64,000 nucleotides of DNA from Microcystis panniformis FACHB-1757 (GTDB lineage Bacteria > Cyanobacteriota > Cyanobacteriia > Cyanobacteriales > Microcystaceae): the NCBI RefSeq assembly GCF_001264245.1, contig NZ_CP011339.1, forward strand, positions 2,666,001-2,730,000, read 5' to 3'. The notes below the pieces were generated by a model. It saw only the letters and a list, made by a program, of their open reading frames with translations. It was not told the origin of the DNA and searched no databases. How positions within the stretch are numbered: the first letter of the stretch is position 1; each line of letters opens with the position of its first letter. This document shows, in pieces, positions 53,007-63,200 of the stretch. The translations under genes were made by a program, and so were the position numbers.

Positions 53007-53765
53007 CTATTTTCTTTGGGGAAAACGCTCGATATCGGCGATACCATAAAAGATAATCTGTTTATCTTTTAAACGTAGTCGATCGACCCTTAATTGAGTA
53101 CCATCGAGGGCAAATTTATCTAAATCCATGAGGTTGTTAACGTGGCTGATTAAAGCTTCTCCTAAAGCTTTCGATCTTTCGTCGCCTTGATAAACCACCT
53201 CAACAAATTGAATTTTTCGCCGTTCTTCCACAACCACAGCAGTGGTCATTTCTAGAAGAATTGGTTCTTCTTCTCCCAATTTGATGAGACTTTTCAGAGT
53301 TAAAGTTTTATCGTCATTGAGAATTAATTCCGTGTTCTGACAGTGAATTGATTTACCTTCGTACTCTAATCTTTGCAGTTTTTCGACAATAAAAGGTGTA
53401 TTAAAAGAGGTGGTTAAGTCTTCTTCCGTTAAAACTACCCGCAAAGTGGCCCGCGTCGGTTGACGGAGTTTTACCTGTCCGGTAAAAATGGCACTAAAAT
53501 CGATCGCCACCGCTTGTACATACAATTCCATGGCTTCGATGCGTAGGCCATTGTACATCAGCATCGACTGACCGATAAAGTCAAAACCGTCGATACTGCC
53601 TTGCAGTAATTTGGCTACGGGTTCGGCGCGGACAGTCGCTGTCAGCTTGCCTGTGCGTTTGAATAATGCAGCGATCGCAGCACTCACCGCCTTACTGATG
53701 AGTTGATCGCCGCTCTGATTGGGAAAAGGTAAGCTACCAAACACGCCTGCTGTCATATCTCTCAT
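53007..53765 (-). CDS. DUF2993 (LmeA-like) lipid-binding-type protein
   Basis: 252 residues from ATG 53765; upstream in-frame codons to 53840 lack conservation-like sequence, and ATG 53756 is another option. The repeated beta pattern VRAEPVAKLLQGSIDGFDFI, GLRIEAMELYVQAVAIDFSA and QPTRATLRVVLTEEDLTTSF is typical of DUF2993, which is abundant in cyanobacteria. The family resembles tubular lipid-binding (TULIP-like) folds; a role in lipid or envelope handling is inferred. No signal peptide. Confidence 0.8.
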   Translation of the reverse strand: MRDMTAGVFGSLPFPNQSGDQLISKAVSAAIAALFKRTGKLTATVRAEPVAKLLQGSIDGFDFIGQSMLMYNGLRIEAMELYVQAVAIDFSAIFTGQVKLRQPTRATLRVVLTEEDLTTSFNTPFIVEKLQRLEYEGKSIHCQNTELILNDDKTLTLKSLIKLGEEEPILLEMTTAVVVEERRKIQFVEVVYQGDERSKALGEALISHVNNLMDLDKFALDGTQLRVDRLRLKDKQIIFYGIADIERFPQRK

Positions 53766-53963
53766 AGGTGGGACTGCAACGATCTTAACATTATTTAAAG
53801 TTTCTTTACATATCGTTTTGTTAATGAAGATGATAAGCAATCTGTATGATTCTGTAGAGGTTATAAATTTTTAGCGGTCTATCCCGTGCGAGGGGATAGG
53901 ATAGAAAAGTGCTACTATCCCAGTGATATAGCGTTTTTCACTTAGAAAATCGGGGTTAAAAAC

Positions 53964-55103
53964 GTGGTTGCCATTTCAGATCAACAACAGTTAGCCGCTA
54001 CCCACAACCACAGCGATCGAGTGGCGGTATTATTGATGGGATACGGGGAAGTGGAGAGTTATGAGGACTTTGCCAACTATAATGAACAGGCCTTAAATTT
54101 GCTGACGGCTAAGTTCGCTCCTGTACCGACTTGGGTTTATCCTCCCCTAGCGAAATTATTGGCCCTATTTGACCTACACGAATGGCAGCACCAGCATAAT
54201 CACTTTATTTCGCCCCATAACCACATTTTCGAGCATCAAAGACAGGAAATCGAGCGCAATTTACAGGCAAAATGGGGTAATCGGGTGGAGGTATTCAAAG
54301 CGTTTAACTTCTGCGCGCCTTTTTTACCGGCACAGGTGTTAACGGAAATCCGCGAACGGGGATTCGAGAAAATTTTGATCTATCCTCTCCTCGTTGTTGA
54401 TTCTATCTTTACCAGTGGCATTGCGATCGAACAAGTTAACAAAGCTTTAGCTCAGGGACAAACGGGGGAACATTGGGTCAAAGGATTGCGCTATATTCCC
54501 TCGTTTTATAACCAACCCGCTTACATAGAGCTAATGGCGCGGTTAGTGGAGGAAAAAATCGCGGCCGAGGTAGCTAGTAGCTGTCTTCCCTCGCAAATTG
54601 GCATTATTTTAATGAATCACGGTTGTCCCCACGAAGCTAAGGGATTTACGTCGGGAATCGATGAAAGTCAAGCTTTATACGAGTTAGTCCGGGAAAAATT
54701 AATCTATCGTTATCCCTTGATTTCTGTGGGTTGGTTAAATCACCAAACCCCTTTAATTAAATGGACGCAACCGAATGCAGAGTTAGCGGCGAAGAATTTA
54801 ATCGAATTGGGGGCCAAAGCTTTAATTTTCATGCCAATTGGCTTTGCTACGGAAAATCACGAAACTTTGCTGGATGTGGAGCATATTATCGAAGCTTTAC
54901 GCCGCAAACACAACCAGGTTAATTATGTGCAGATGGCCTGTGTCAACGATAACCCCGAATTTTGCCAGATGGTCGCCGATTGGGCCGAGGAACATATCGA
55001 AGCTTTACTATCACAAGAGGCTTTATCTGTCAATAGTTCTGTAACAATTCCTCACATTCATTCCGATCACCATCATCACCACGGACATCACCACCATCAT
55101 TAA
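53964..55103 (+). CDS. Ferrochelatase-superfamily protein with His-rich tail
   Basis: 379 residues from GTG 53964; no ATG precedes the conserved DRVAVLLMGYGEVESYEDFA. The fold pattern is that of class II chelatases: FEKILIYPLLVVDSIFTSGI, IGIILMNHGCPHEAKGFT, and LIFMPIGFATENHETLLDVE, the last aligning with the ferrochelatase metal-site glutamate region. The tail SDHHHHHGHHHHH, plus HEWQHQHNHFISPHNHIFEH inside, could store or deliver metal such as nickel, cobalt or iron. The length exceeds CbiX-type enzymes. The metal and tetrapyrrole substrate are unknown. The main heme ferrochelatase usually has a different N-terminus (LLNLGGP), so this is probably a paralogue. Confidence 0.72.
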   Translation: MVAISDQQQLAATHNHSDRVAVLLMGYGEVESYEDFANYNEQALNLLTAKFAPVPTWVYPPLAKLLALFDLHEWQHQHNHFISPHNHIFEHQRQEIERNLQAKWGNRVEVFKAFNFCAPFLPAQVLTEIRERGFEKILIYPLLVVDSIFTSGIAIEQVNKALAQGQTGEHWVKGLRYIPSFYNQPAYIELMARLVEEKIAAEVASSCLPSQIGIILMNHGCPHEAKGFTSGIDESQALYELVREKLIYRYPLISVGWLNHQTPLIKWTQPNAELAAKNLIELGAKALIFMPIGFATENHETLLDVEHIIEALRRKHNQVNYVQMACVNDNPEFCQMVADWAEEHIEALLSQEALSVNSSVTIPHIHSDHHHHHGHHHHH

Positions 55104-55191
55104 GCTTGGACAGTGGCAAAGAGGGGCAACGGCGAAAATTAGTCCTACCACTTGTCACTGTTGGAGCTATAATCTATAATTGTGCTTTCTT

Positions 55192-55264
55192 GGGTACGTA
55201 GCTCAATGGATAGAGCATCCGCCTTCTAAGCGGACGGTTGTAGGTTCGATCCCTACCGTACCCG
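55192..55264 (+). tRNA. tRNA-Arg (anticodon TCT)
   Basis: 73 nt. Acceptor stem GGGTACG/CGTACCC with discriminator G, D-arm GCTCAATGGATAGAGC, anticodon loop CTTCTAA, T-arm AGGTTCGATCCCT. Confidence 0.96.
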
Positions 55265-55422
55265 TTATTGCCGACTAGGTATGGGAAGGCGGATGTGGTG
55301 GGCTGCCAATTGCGAATCAAGTTGCTCTGATGAGCTTCTGGTCTGGCATTGAACTTGAGGTGGTGTGAATTCTGCGTAGAGGAATGAAATTTGGGTAGTG
55401 ATTTTATTGTAGTGGTGATAGC

Positions 55423-56383
55423 TCAAACCTTTGCTAATTGGGCATTGTAGTCATGAATAAAATACCAAAGGGTTCCCCAACGTGATTCTCCATTTTTTTA
55501 GAGAAAGATAGACTCTCTCTCACCAGCCGAGAAATCCTTTGTCGAAAGGTATTATTTAGGGTCTGCTGAAAAAGTTTTTCCTGGGGGTAGGAGTCAGTAG
55601 CCGGTCGTCAGGAGTCAGGAGCCGGTCGTTTTAGGCTTTGTTGCCCTTGTTTTTTGTACCAAGCGATGTACTACAAGAAGGATAATGCAAGGTTTTTGAA
55701 CGTCCCAATCCTATTTTCTTGCACTAACATCGGACTTTAACAGGTCAAAAGCCTTATTTTAAAAGGGTTTTACCATTATTCAGCAAACCCTATTTAATCC
55801 TTCAATAGGATTAGTTTGACCAGTTTCTTTCCCGACCGGTCGATGACGTTTACTGGGAATTACTGTCTTATAAGACTCCCAAAAGTCTGTGTAAGCAACC
55901 GCGCATTGTCGGTAAACACCGGGTAAACTAGCCCCAAAGTTTTTGGGCTGATTGACGACTCCTATCTCCGCGCATAGCAACCAATAATTTCTTGCGTAGT
56001 TCTATCGATAGCTAACCAAATATATACCTTGATTTTCTGACAAAATACGAATGACCATAACTCATCACATTCTCTGATTAATTTGCCTTTAGGTTTGTCT
56101 GTTACCTATACCTGGCGGGGAACTTGGCTAAATTTATTATTAACATAGTTTGGTAACCATGACTAACTCACTCCAGTTACTCTAGCAATTCCTCGTCAGG
56201 AAATTCGTTCGAGCAAGAGTTGATCAATTAATTGTTTGGTTTCGTCAGAGACGGTTTTATTAGTGGGATTGATCACAAACGGTTGACCACATTCTTTACC
56301 TTGACGTTTGGGTTTTCCCTTAGGAATATAACCATTCTTGATCCTATGGTGAGAACCACAATTAGGACAGGGGAATAGAGGTG
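55423..56383 (-). pseudogene. IS1-family transposase, decayed and split by a MITE
   Basis: The N-terminal zinc-finger part CPNCGSHHRIKNGYIPKGKP begins near 56380. The middle reads WSFVFCQKIKVYIWLAIDRT and CAVAYTDFWESYKTVIPSKR with in-frame stops and shifts. The catalytic-side GKETGQTNPIEGLN stops at 55797, where a 231-bp MITE intervenes. The final part NTFRQRISRLVRESLSFSKK, MENHVGEPFGIFIHDYNAQL follows to 55423. Removing the MITE and one 6-bp repeat restores NPIEGLNNTFRQR. Confidence 0.88.
55560..55790. mobile_element. MITE family A, copy 3 (231 bp), in the IS1 remnant
   Basis: Ends GGGTCTGCTGAAAAA and TTATTCAGCAAACCC, flanked by TATTTA at 55554-55559 and 55791-55796. The 6-bp size is supported because excision of exactly one copy restores the transposase frame. 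Confidence 0.88.
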
Positions 56384-56518
56384 AAGGGGGGATTTTGTTC
56401 GGTGCTAGACTGATATTTGAGTAAGCCAGACAGGAGCCAGAAAAAGATATTTATCAGAAAAGTCATGAGCAAGCTAGAGGTTTAAAGACTGAGCGGGTTC
56501 CAATTATTTTTATTCATA

Positions 56519-56581
56519 AATATTTTACACAATTCATACCAGGTAAGCAAGAGAGCTACGCCACTACTACCGAATCATTAC
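56519..56581 (-). repeat. Dispersed repeat, inverted copy of 13139-13214
   Basis: Reverse complement of the stretch before MITE A copy 1, with about three base changes over 63 bp. Confidence 0.7.
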
Positions 56582-56673
56582 CTATACTTCAACTGGCTAT
56601 GGTCGGCAAAGTCCGCAAGCAAATTTATATCTTTGTCTTTCATAACTAGCCTATACTCAACGGATTTAGTATT

Positions 56674-56776
56674 AAGTACCTAAGCAAAATTAATTACACA
56701 TATCTAACCACCTCTTGCCTCTTGCCCCTTGCCTCTTGCCTATCTTCACTAGGAAATTAATTTTGCACGACTACTT
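56674..56776. mobile_element. MITE family E, copy 3 (103 bp)
   Basis: Ends AAGTACCTAAGCAAAATTAA and, inverted, AAGTAGTCGTGCAAAATTAA. This copy is uninterrupted and serves as reference for the nested copy at 13466-13850. The interior has CTCTTGCC repeats. Confidence 0.65.
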
Positions 56777-56791
56777 ACTCCTAATGAAGAA

Positions 56792-57229
56792 CTATTTTTC
56801 AGCCGAGGGAAACCAATTATCATCTAATATTTGTTCTAGGGATATATGAGCGTCTGAATTGAGGTAAAAAAGCTGAGAAACTGATTTAATCGCCACTGGA
56901 TAAACTTTATCATACATAGCCGCTAATTCTGGCCGTAAGCTGGGACTATCTTCTAAACGATGCTGAATTTGGGCGCGAAAATTGACTATTTCTGCCGCCC
57001 AATGATTACCTGACCGTTTTTTTTCTTCTTGCCAATAAGCCAGCTTTAAAAGATGTTCGATAAGACGGGTTAACAGACTCATTAAAGCTCGTCTATCACT
57101 TTTCCCCATACTCTCGATTTCTTCAATTAAATTATCCCAATCTACCTGCTCAAAATTGCGCTCTCGTAACTGTTTTACCGTCTCTTTTAGCCATTGATTA
57201 TAATCAGTTTCGTAGGCAGTTGACGACAT
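56792..57229 (-). CDS. DUF29 family protein
   Basis: 145 residues from ATG 57229 (MSSTAYETDYNQWLKETVKQ). Helical and charged, with LIEEIESMGKSDRRALMSLL and SGNHWAAEIVNFRAQIQHRL, as in the paralogue at 28251-28736. Function unknown. A MITE inserted one base upstream of the ATG has replaced the original promoter and ribosome site; the MITE end supplies AAGAGGT five to six bases before the ATG. A fragment with the original upstream sequence survives at 59901-60000. Confidence 0.88.
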   Translation of the reverse strand: MSSTAYETDYNQWLKETVKQLRERNFEQVDWDNLIEEIESMGKSDRRALMSLLTRLIEHLLKLAYWQEEKKRSGNHWAAEIVNFRAQIQHRLEDSPSLRPELAAMYDKVYPVAIKSVSQLFYLNSDAHISLEQILDDNWFPSAEK

Positions 57230-57655
57230 AAGACCTCTTGTAAAAATCAAAAATTGTTGTTGGGGTTAGGAGTCAGTAGCCAGTAGTCAGGAGTCAGGAG
57301 AATTAAGAATGAATAATAATTCATTAAATGGTCTATTTACATATTTTATGCAATTTAATCCTTATTTTTGCCGTTTTTGAACCCTGAAAAATTAATTATG
57401 CAACAGGTTTATAATTTAACTCTCCATAGAAAATTACTTAAATGGCTTTCTAAGTAGGTAGGTGTTAAAAGTTCTCAGAAACCCCCCTTATCAAGGGGGG
57501 CAGGGGGGATCGAACCCACAATCCATAATTTAATTATAACCAGCTACTTATCTAGGGTTGGCTGAATAAATCTACTTTTCTGGCACAGGAGAATTAGGGT
57601 CAGTAAATTCTAGCAAATATACTCCATCCCCGTCTATTAAGAAATATTACAAGAA
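57163..57655. repeat. Direct repeat flanking the pentapeptide gene, left copy
   Basis: Segments 57163-57229, 57411-57445, 57552-57570 and 57610-57654 match, in order, the right copy at 59901-60206, with other DNA between. The match around the DUF29 start is nearly perfect once the MITE is removed. Confidence 0.8.
57231..57410. mobile_element. 180-bp MITE of IS5-type, immediately upstream of the DUF29 gene
   Basis: Ends AGACCTCTTG and, inverted, AAACCTGTTG, flanked by ATA (57228-57230 and 57411-57413). The uninterrupted target is at 59961-59975. The left end equals that of the IS5-type element at 3301. Confidence 0.93.
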
Positions 57656-57934
57656 ACATGAGTAGATTAAGAAAGGTTAATGGGTGTATCCATTGATAGA
57701 TAGGGGTTTTCGGCTATTGTAGTAGATATCTATGGGGGAAATCCAGATATATTCTAGAACGCGAGGTGTGGAACCTAACGCGATTGCCCATAAAAATGCC
57801 AGGTTTTTGAACGTGGACTCGTTGAACCAAGAATCCCGAAGCGCTGGGGTGGGAGTATCAATCGGATTCTCTCAAGAAACCCGCTTTCTGACTTGTAGTA
57901 AGATTGAGGGCATAGTATGGCAATTTCGTAGGCG

Positions 57935-59851
57935 ATGAAGGCAGCGGCAGTTATTGAACAGTACAAAAACGGGCGGCGGGATTTCCGGGGGGAATCCTTG
58001 CGAGGAGGTAACTTTCGCGGTGCGGACTTAGCGGGGGCGGATTTTAGTGGCTGTGATATACGCGGGACAAATTTTAGTCGGGCGAATTTGACGGGGGTGA
58101 AGTTTGCTGGTGCGAAGGCGGGATTGCCGAAGCGGTGGCTGGTGATTTTGCTGGGGTTGGCTTTGGTGTTAATTCTGTTTTCGAGTTATTTCTCCACCAT
58201 GGCTGGTTATCTGGTGGGCTTAATTTTTGATTCATCCAGTACACAAAACCAAGTTATTGGTTGGTCAATCTTAATTCTTCTCATCTGTTTTTGCGCTGTC
58301 ACTTGGCGTAAAAATATTTTGGCCGGAGCCGTAGCCGGAGCCGGAGCCGTAGCCGGAGCCCTAGCCCTAGCCGTAGCCGGAGCCGTAGCCGGAGCCCTAG
58401 CCGTAGCCGGAGCCGGAGTCGGAGCCGTAGCCGGAGCCGTAGCCAGAGCCGTAGCCGGAGCCTTGACATTACTTTTCTGTTGGCTCGGTTGGTTGACCCT
58501 TAAACAAGAACACCGCGATCCTTGGTTGCGTAAAATTGTGATAGCCTTTGCTGCTATTGGTGGCACATCCTTTTTTCAAGCCAATTTAACCGCAACAGAT
58601 TTTACAGGAGCCACCCTAAAAAGTACCAATTTTAATCAGGCAATCTTGAATAAAACAATTTTTAAACAAGCAATTAAATTGGAATTAGCCCGCCCCGGCA
58701 ATACCTTATTAGCCAATCCCCGGGTTAGAGAATTTTTGATTGATTCCCGCACCGGAAGCGGAAAAGACTTTGCCCAAGCCGATTTACGGGGGGCATATCT
58801 GGAGGGGGCAAACCTGCAAGCTGCCAACTTGCGCCTAGCGAATATCAGTGAAGCCAGCTTGCAATACGCCAACCTTGCGGGGGCAAATCTCACCGAAGTC
58901 AACGCCGTCAATGCCGATTTGCGCCATGCTACTCTGACGGGTGCTTGCGTGGAAAATTGGAATATTGATGCCACCACCCAACTGGATGAGGTGGACTGCC
59001 AGTACATTTATCTGCTTAATGGGCAGAAAGAGCGCCGCCCCAGCAGTGGCGAATTTCAACCGGGCGAATTTACTAAATTATTTGCCGAAATGTTCGACAC
59101 CGTTGACCTGATTTTCCGCAATGGGGTAGATTGGAAAGCTTTCATCGCTGCCTTAAAAGAAGTACAAGTGCAGAATGAAGATACGCCGCTTCAGATACAG
59201 AGCATTGCCAATAAAGGAGATGGCGTGATAGTGGTAAAAGTCCATGTACCGCCCGATACTGATAAAGAGAAAATTCATCAAGAATTTAACCAAAATTATC
59301 AACTACAACTCGCAGCCATTGAAGCCCAATATAAGGCACAACTCACCGCCAAAGAGACAGAAATTGCCATCTATCGCCAACAAAGTGTTGATATGATGGA
59401 AATTACCAAAACCCTCGCCAACCGTCCCATCCATGTAGAAGCAAAAGCCATGAGCCACAGTAACGACAGTTCCCCAAATATTACCATCCGCGATATTAAT
59501 AATTCCGCCGTCAATTTCGGCGAAATCATCGGCGATGTAACTAATACCATTAACCAAATTGCAGCCGATGCTTCCCCAGAAAATGCCCAACTTAAAGCTT
59601 TACTGCAAGAACTAACCCAGGCGATTGAAATTGACAGCCATTTAGATGAAGAAGAAAAAGCCGAAGCCGCCAACCAAGTGAAAAAGATTGCCCAAGCTAG
59701 TCAAAATCCTGATGATGCCGGACTACAAAAGAAAGCCCAACGAGCGGTTAATTTTCTCGAAACAATTGCTAAAGCTTTGGAACCTGCCAGCAAACTTGCC
59801 CAAGCCTGTCAAAAAGCCTTACCGATAATTTTGAAAACATTAGGCTTCTGA
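57935..59851 (+). CDS. Pentapeptide-repeat membrane protein
   Basis: 638 residues. N-terminal pentapeptide run (FRGESLRGGNFRGADLAGAD to RANLTGVKFAG, residues about 18-60), two or three membrane segments (about 68-90 and 108-125), an Ala/Gly/Val-only stretch (AGAVAGAGAVAGALALAVAG, about 130-175) and another helix. A second pentapeptide domain (about 210-345, ADLRGAYLEGANLQAANLRL) follows, then a soluble helical C-terminal region with a KVHVPPDTDKEKIHQEFNQN element. The Ala/Gly stretch is coded by GCCGGA/GCCGTA hexamers (58322-58467), so its length may vary. The gene lies between direct repeats at 57163-57655 and 59901-60206, which suggests arrival or duplication as a unit. Function unknown. 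Confidence 0.78.
   Translation: MKAAAVIEQYKNGRRDFRGESLRGGNFRGADLAGADFSGCDIRGTNFSRANLTGVKFAGAKAGLPKRWLVILLGLALVLILFSSYFSTMAGYLVGLIFDSSSTQNQVIGWSILILLICFCAVTWRKNILAGAVAGAGAVAGALALAVAGAVAGALAVAGAGVGAVAGAVARAVAGALTLLFCWLGWLTLKQEHRDPWLRKIVIAFAAIGGTSFFQANLTATDFTGATLKSTNFNQAILNKTIFKQAIKLELARPGNTLLANPRVREFLIDSRTGSGKDFAQADLRGAYLEGANLQAANLRLANISEASLQYANLAGANLTEVNAVNADLRHATLTGACVENWNIDATTQLDEVDCQYIYLLNGQKERRPSSGEFQPGEFTKLFAEMFDTVDLIFRNGVDWKAFIAALKEVQVQNEDTPLQIQSIANKGDGVIVVKVHVPPDTDKEKIHQEFNQNYQLQLAAIEAQYKAQLTAKETEIAIYRQQSVDMMEITKTLANRPIHVEAKAMSHSNDSSPNITIRDINNSAVNFGEIIGDVTNTINQIAADASPENAQLKALLQELTQAIEIDSHLDEEEKAEAANQVKKIAQASQNPDDAGLQKKAQRAVNFLETIAKALEPASKLAQACQKALPIILKTLGF
58322..58467 (+). repeat. Coding hexanucleotide repeat (GCCGGA / GCCGTA)
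   Basis: About 24 six-base units encoding Ala-Gly and Ala-Val. All units keep frame, so expansion or contraction changes only the length of the Ala/Gly segment. Confidence 0.9.
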
Positions 59852-59900
59852 TAGGTTTGTAGTTGCGCTTTAGCGCAGTTCTAGTTAGGGCTATAGCATC

Positions 59901-59967
59901 CTCGTAACTGTTTTACCGTCTCTTTTAGCCATTGATTATAATCAGTTTCGTAGGCAGTTGACGACAT
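59901..59967 (-). pseudogene. 5' fragment of a DUF29 gene (empty-site copy)
   Basis: Encodes MSSTAYETDYNQWLKETVKQ and two more residues, nearly identical to the gene at 56792-57229, then ends in unrelated DNA. It still has the original upstream sequence with GGAG seven to nine bases before the ATG. Confidence 0.85.
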
Positions 59968-60206
59968 AATTTAACTCTCCATAGAAAATTACTTAAATGC
60001 CTTTCTATCTAAGGCCAGCTGAATAAACCTAAATGAGGGATTAAGAGAATTTCTCCTATCCCGTTACTGGGTACAAATCAAGGAAACCCCTAATAAATCT
60101 AAGGCCTTTTCTTGCAGAGGAGAATGACTGTTAGGAACTTTTTCTATCTATATGACTGCCATTCTAGCAAATATACTCCATCCCCGTCTATTAAGAAATA
60201 TTACAA
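59901..60206. repeat. Direct repeat flanking the pentapeptide gene, right copy
   Basis: Matches 57163-57655 as described there. It has the uninterrupted form of the 3-bp MITE target and a longer, different insert between the second and third matching blocks. Confidence 0.8.
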
Positions 60207-60211
60207 TAAAA

Positions 60212-60250
60212 ATGCAAGGTTTTTGAACCACATTTTGCTCAAAACCTTGC
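60212..60250. terminator. Hairpin beyond the LamG gene
   Basis: GCAAGGTTTTTGA and TCAAAACCTTGC pair around about 13 nt, 40 bp past the stop at 60290. It may act as terminator; similar GCAAGGTTTTTGAAC sequences occur in MITEs here. Confidence 0.45.
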
Positions 60251-60289
60251 ACCTAATTTGAGATTTATTTGGCAGATCCTAATGAGCAA

Positions 60290-63200
60290 TTATTTCTGCC
60301 CTTTCAACAAACTGATGATAGTATCCAGTTTCTTCTCAAGTTTTTGGTTTTCTTCCTCCAATTTAGCAATCTTATCCAACAGTGCTTGATTGTCACTGAC
60401 TGCCGCAGCAGCGCGTAATTTACGCACATCCCGACCAAAGCCCATCAATGCCGGACGTTCCACATAAGTAACCCGGTGCAGTACCCGCCAGGCTTTATTG
60501 GGTTTACCTGCTTGGGCCTGACGCAAAGCCACCGCTTCCTCATCATTACTGCGTAACCATTCAGGATCGACGACATAGTTAAAGAAGTCGTGGAAGTGAT
60601 TGGTACTGCCTTCGAGGTAGAAACTCATAAAGCGATAGCGATCTACTTTTTCCCCAGGCATAATCGGGCGATCGTTGTAATCGGTGATGCCTTTATACTC
60701 TAAACCACTCAGATCTACACTTAACTCAAAACCCTTACTCCGAGCTTCAGTTTTGCTCATGGTTTGGGTGAGGTTAACAGTGGCTAGGGCGGACAATTCA
60801 AACATAGCACCAGCTACACCAACATTCGCTTCTCCTCCCAAACTTGCATTCATGCTAAAAGAGCCACCAATGGTATGCTCTACCGTATTCGCAAAGCTTT
60901 GTTGCTCCGTTCGCAAGCCCCCATCAGCATCCCAAACGTAGGTATTGACGATGTTGCGTTTGCCAGCCCGAATTTGCAAACTTTCCATCCGTTTTTGCCA
61001 ACCAGCAAAACTGTTCGTTGCTTGGACTCGTTTCTCTTGGTCGGCAATTTTGCTTTGAATTTCTGCTTGTTTCTGCTGGGAAGCGGTTTCTTGCTGCTTG
61101 GTTTTTGCTGCGGCTTCAGCTTTTTCCTCCTGAAGTTTTTCCTCCTCAGCCTTTTTCTTCTCCTCATCACTCATCTGAGTGCTGGGTTTATCTTCTTCCC
61201 GTTGTAGCCCAATAGTGCTTGGTCCCTGACCACTATCGATATTCCGATCTAAAGAGAGTTCATCGACTAAACGCACATCAAAGTTAGAAAAGTAAGATTC
61301 TCGGCGTTTATCTTCCGCTTCAATTTGGCGTTTTAATTCATAAGCCTCTTTCAGGCGATAGTAACTAGCGGGATAGAGAGAACCGTACTGGCTACGCATT
61401 TCGGGAACGTGCTTGAAGAAGCGCTGGCTCGTGGCAATGCTGCCGGTCATCCCATCCAAGCTACCGTTCATCGTGTAGGCAGGATTCATCAAAAAGGTGA
61501 TGGTGTTGACATCTGGAGGAATGCCATCTACCGGCTGCACTTGGTAGCCGACCATTTTGCCAGTGCGGGCGAGTCGGGTGACAAACACATCTGCCAATGC
61601 AGAAACAACCAACGCATAGCCAATGTTTTTGGGAATAAATCGTGTCCCCAAATGGGGGAACTTAGTGCTTTCTTCTGGTGTGCCGCGTAGTTCCAGTTTA
61701 TCGGTCATGCTCAGGGATGAACTGGAGGTGATACTACTCTCATTCTGGAATTGGTAGCTGAAGTCAAAGTTGGCTTTGTAACCCGCACGGAATTTGGCAA
61801 TCCTTTTGGAAACTACAACCCCTCCCTCGACTTCATCATCTAATCCAGCAAAAGCTTCTATACTTCCACCCAAACCGCTATCTTGCGATCGGTTCCAGCT
61901 AAACTCGACATCTTCAGACATGGTTAATTCCACAGAAGTCGCACCATTGTAATCGTCTGACAAGGTTAGGTTTTCACTGGGTACGGGGGGTGGACCCTCA
62001 ATATACCCCAACAAAGTGGGAGCAAATTGGGCGTTACCAATCCATTTAAGTTCTAAGGTTTCAATCCGCTTATCTGGTAGCAGGGTGACTCCATTAGTAG
62101 CAGGATAAGCAAAGAAGCGCCGCATGATGGCCACCTTGGTTTTCGTGGATGATTCCACAGTCACGGTGCTGTACTCAGCAGAAACTAGGGCATCGCTACC
62201 AATGGGTGGGGTATTATTATCATTGTCAATTTTGCCAATGGGTGCCGTACAACCCCACCAATTTGCCCCGGATACCGTGGCATTATAGCCATTACCGGAA
62301 TAGTCGCGCACTTCCACTCCTGTGGCTTCACTCATGGGATAGTAAGCCAACAAACCTGGTTCGTTGCCACTCAGAAGTAGGGTGCTGTTGACAGCAATTT
62401 CATCATCACTTAGGGCAACTTTCCAAATACGGACTTCTGCCAATTTACCGAACTGCTCACCTCGGATGAAGGGGGCAATAGATAGGGTTTGATCCTGCAC
62501 GATGTTCGCTTCCACCACAGTGCCACGATTATTCGCCACTAGGTCTAAAACTTTACCTCCTTCGAGCTTATTCAGGGGATAGTAAGCCACTAAATTTGCT
62601 TCTTTTCCACTAAGGCGTTGGGACATATTCGCCTTAATTTCTGCTTGGGTGCGGGCTGTATTCCAGATGCGGACATCGGTAATTTGGCCATTAAAATATT
62701 TGTCAATAGACCAGTTACTTCGGCCAATATAGTTAGTCGTCCGTTTCAGGGGATTGGGAAGATGCACTTTGGCTGTTTGAATCCGCTCACCATTTTTATA
62801 AAGGGTTGCCATTCCTGAAGCATCAATGGTTGCGGCTATATGAATCCATTTTTTTGTTTCTAATGCACCTGTTGCCGCAACTAGCTGTTCGGTGGATTGC
62901 CGATATATGCCAAAGCGTAGTGTGTTAGATGATCTTTCATTGCAAAGCAGGATATTTTCATTAGCAGCGCCATTACCAAAGTCAATAATTCTGGACCAAG
63001 ATTGGAAACTGTCATACCATACCCAAGCTTCGACGGACATTCCTTGGGATAAGTCATAGTTGATTTCTGGTAAAGATACACAATCATTTACCCCATCAAA
63101 CTTCATCACTGAATAATCAGGAGACTGATTAATAGCTAAATGATTGTTCGCGATCGCATAAACATCGCTCTTAGATTTCAGACTAGCTTTCTTAATGTCT

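Noticed and set aside
57732..57938. 68-codon frame before the pentapeptide gene
   Set aside because: It overlaps the pentapeptide start, contains a fragment also seen in MITE-like DNA (TTTTTGAACGTGG), and has no recognisable protein features.
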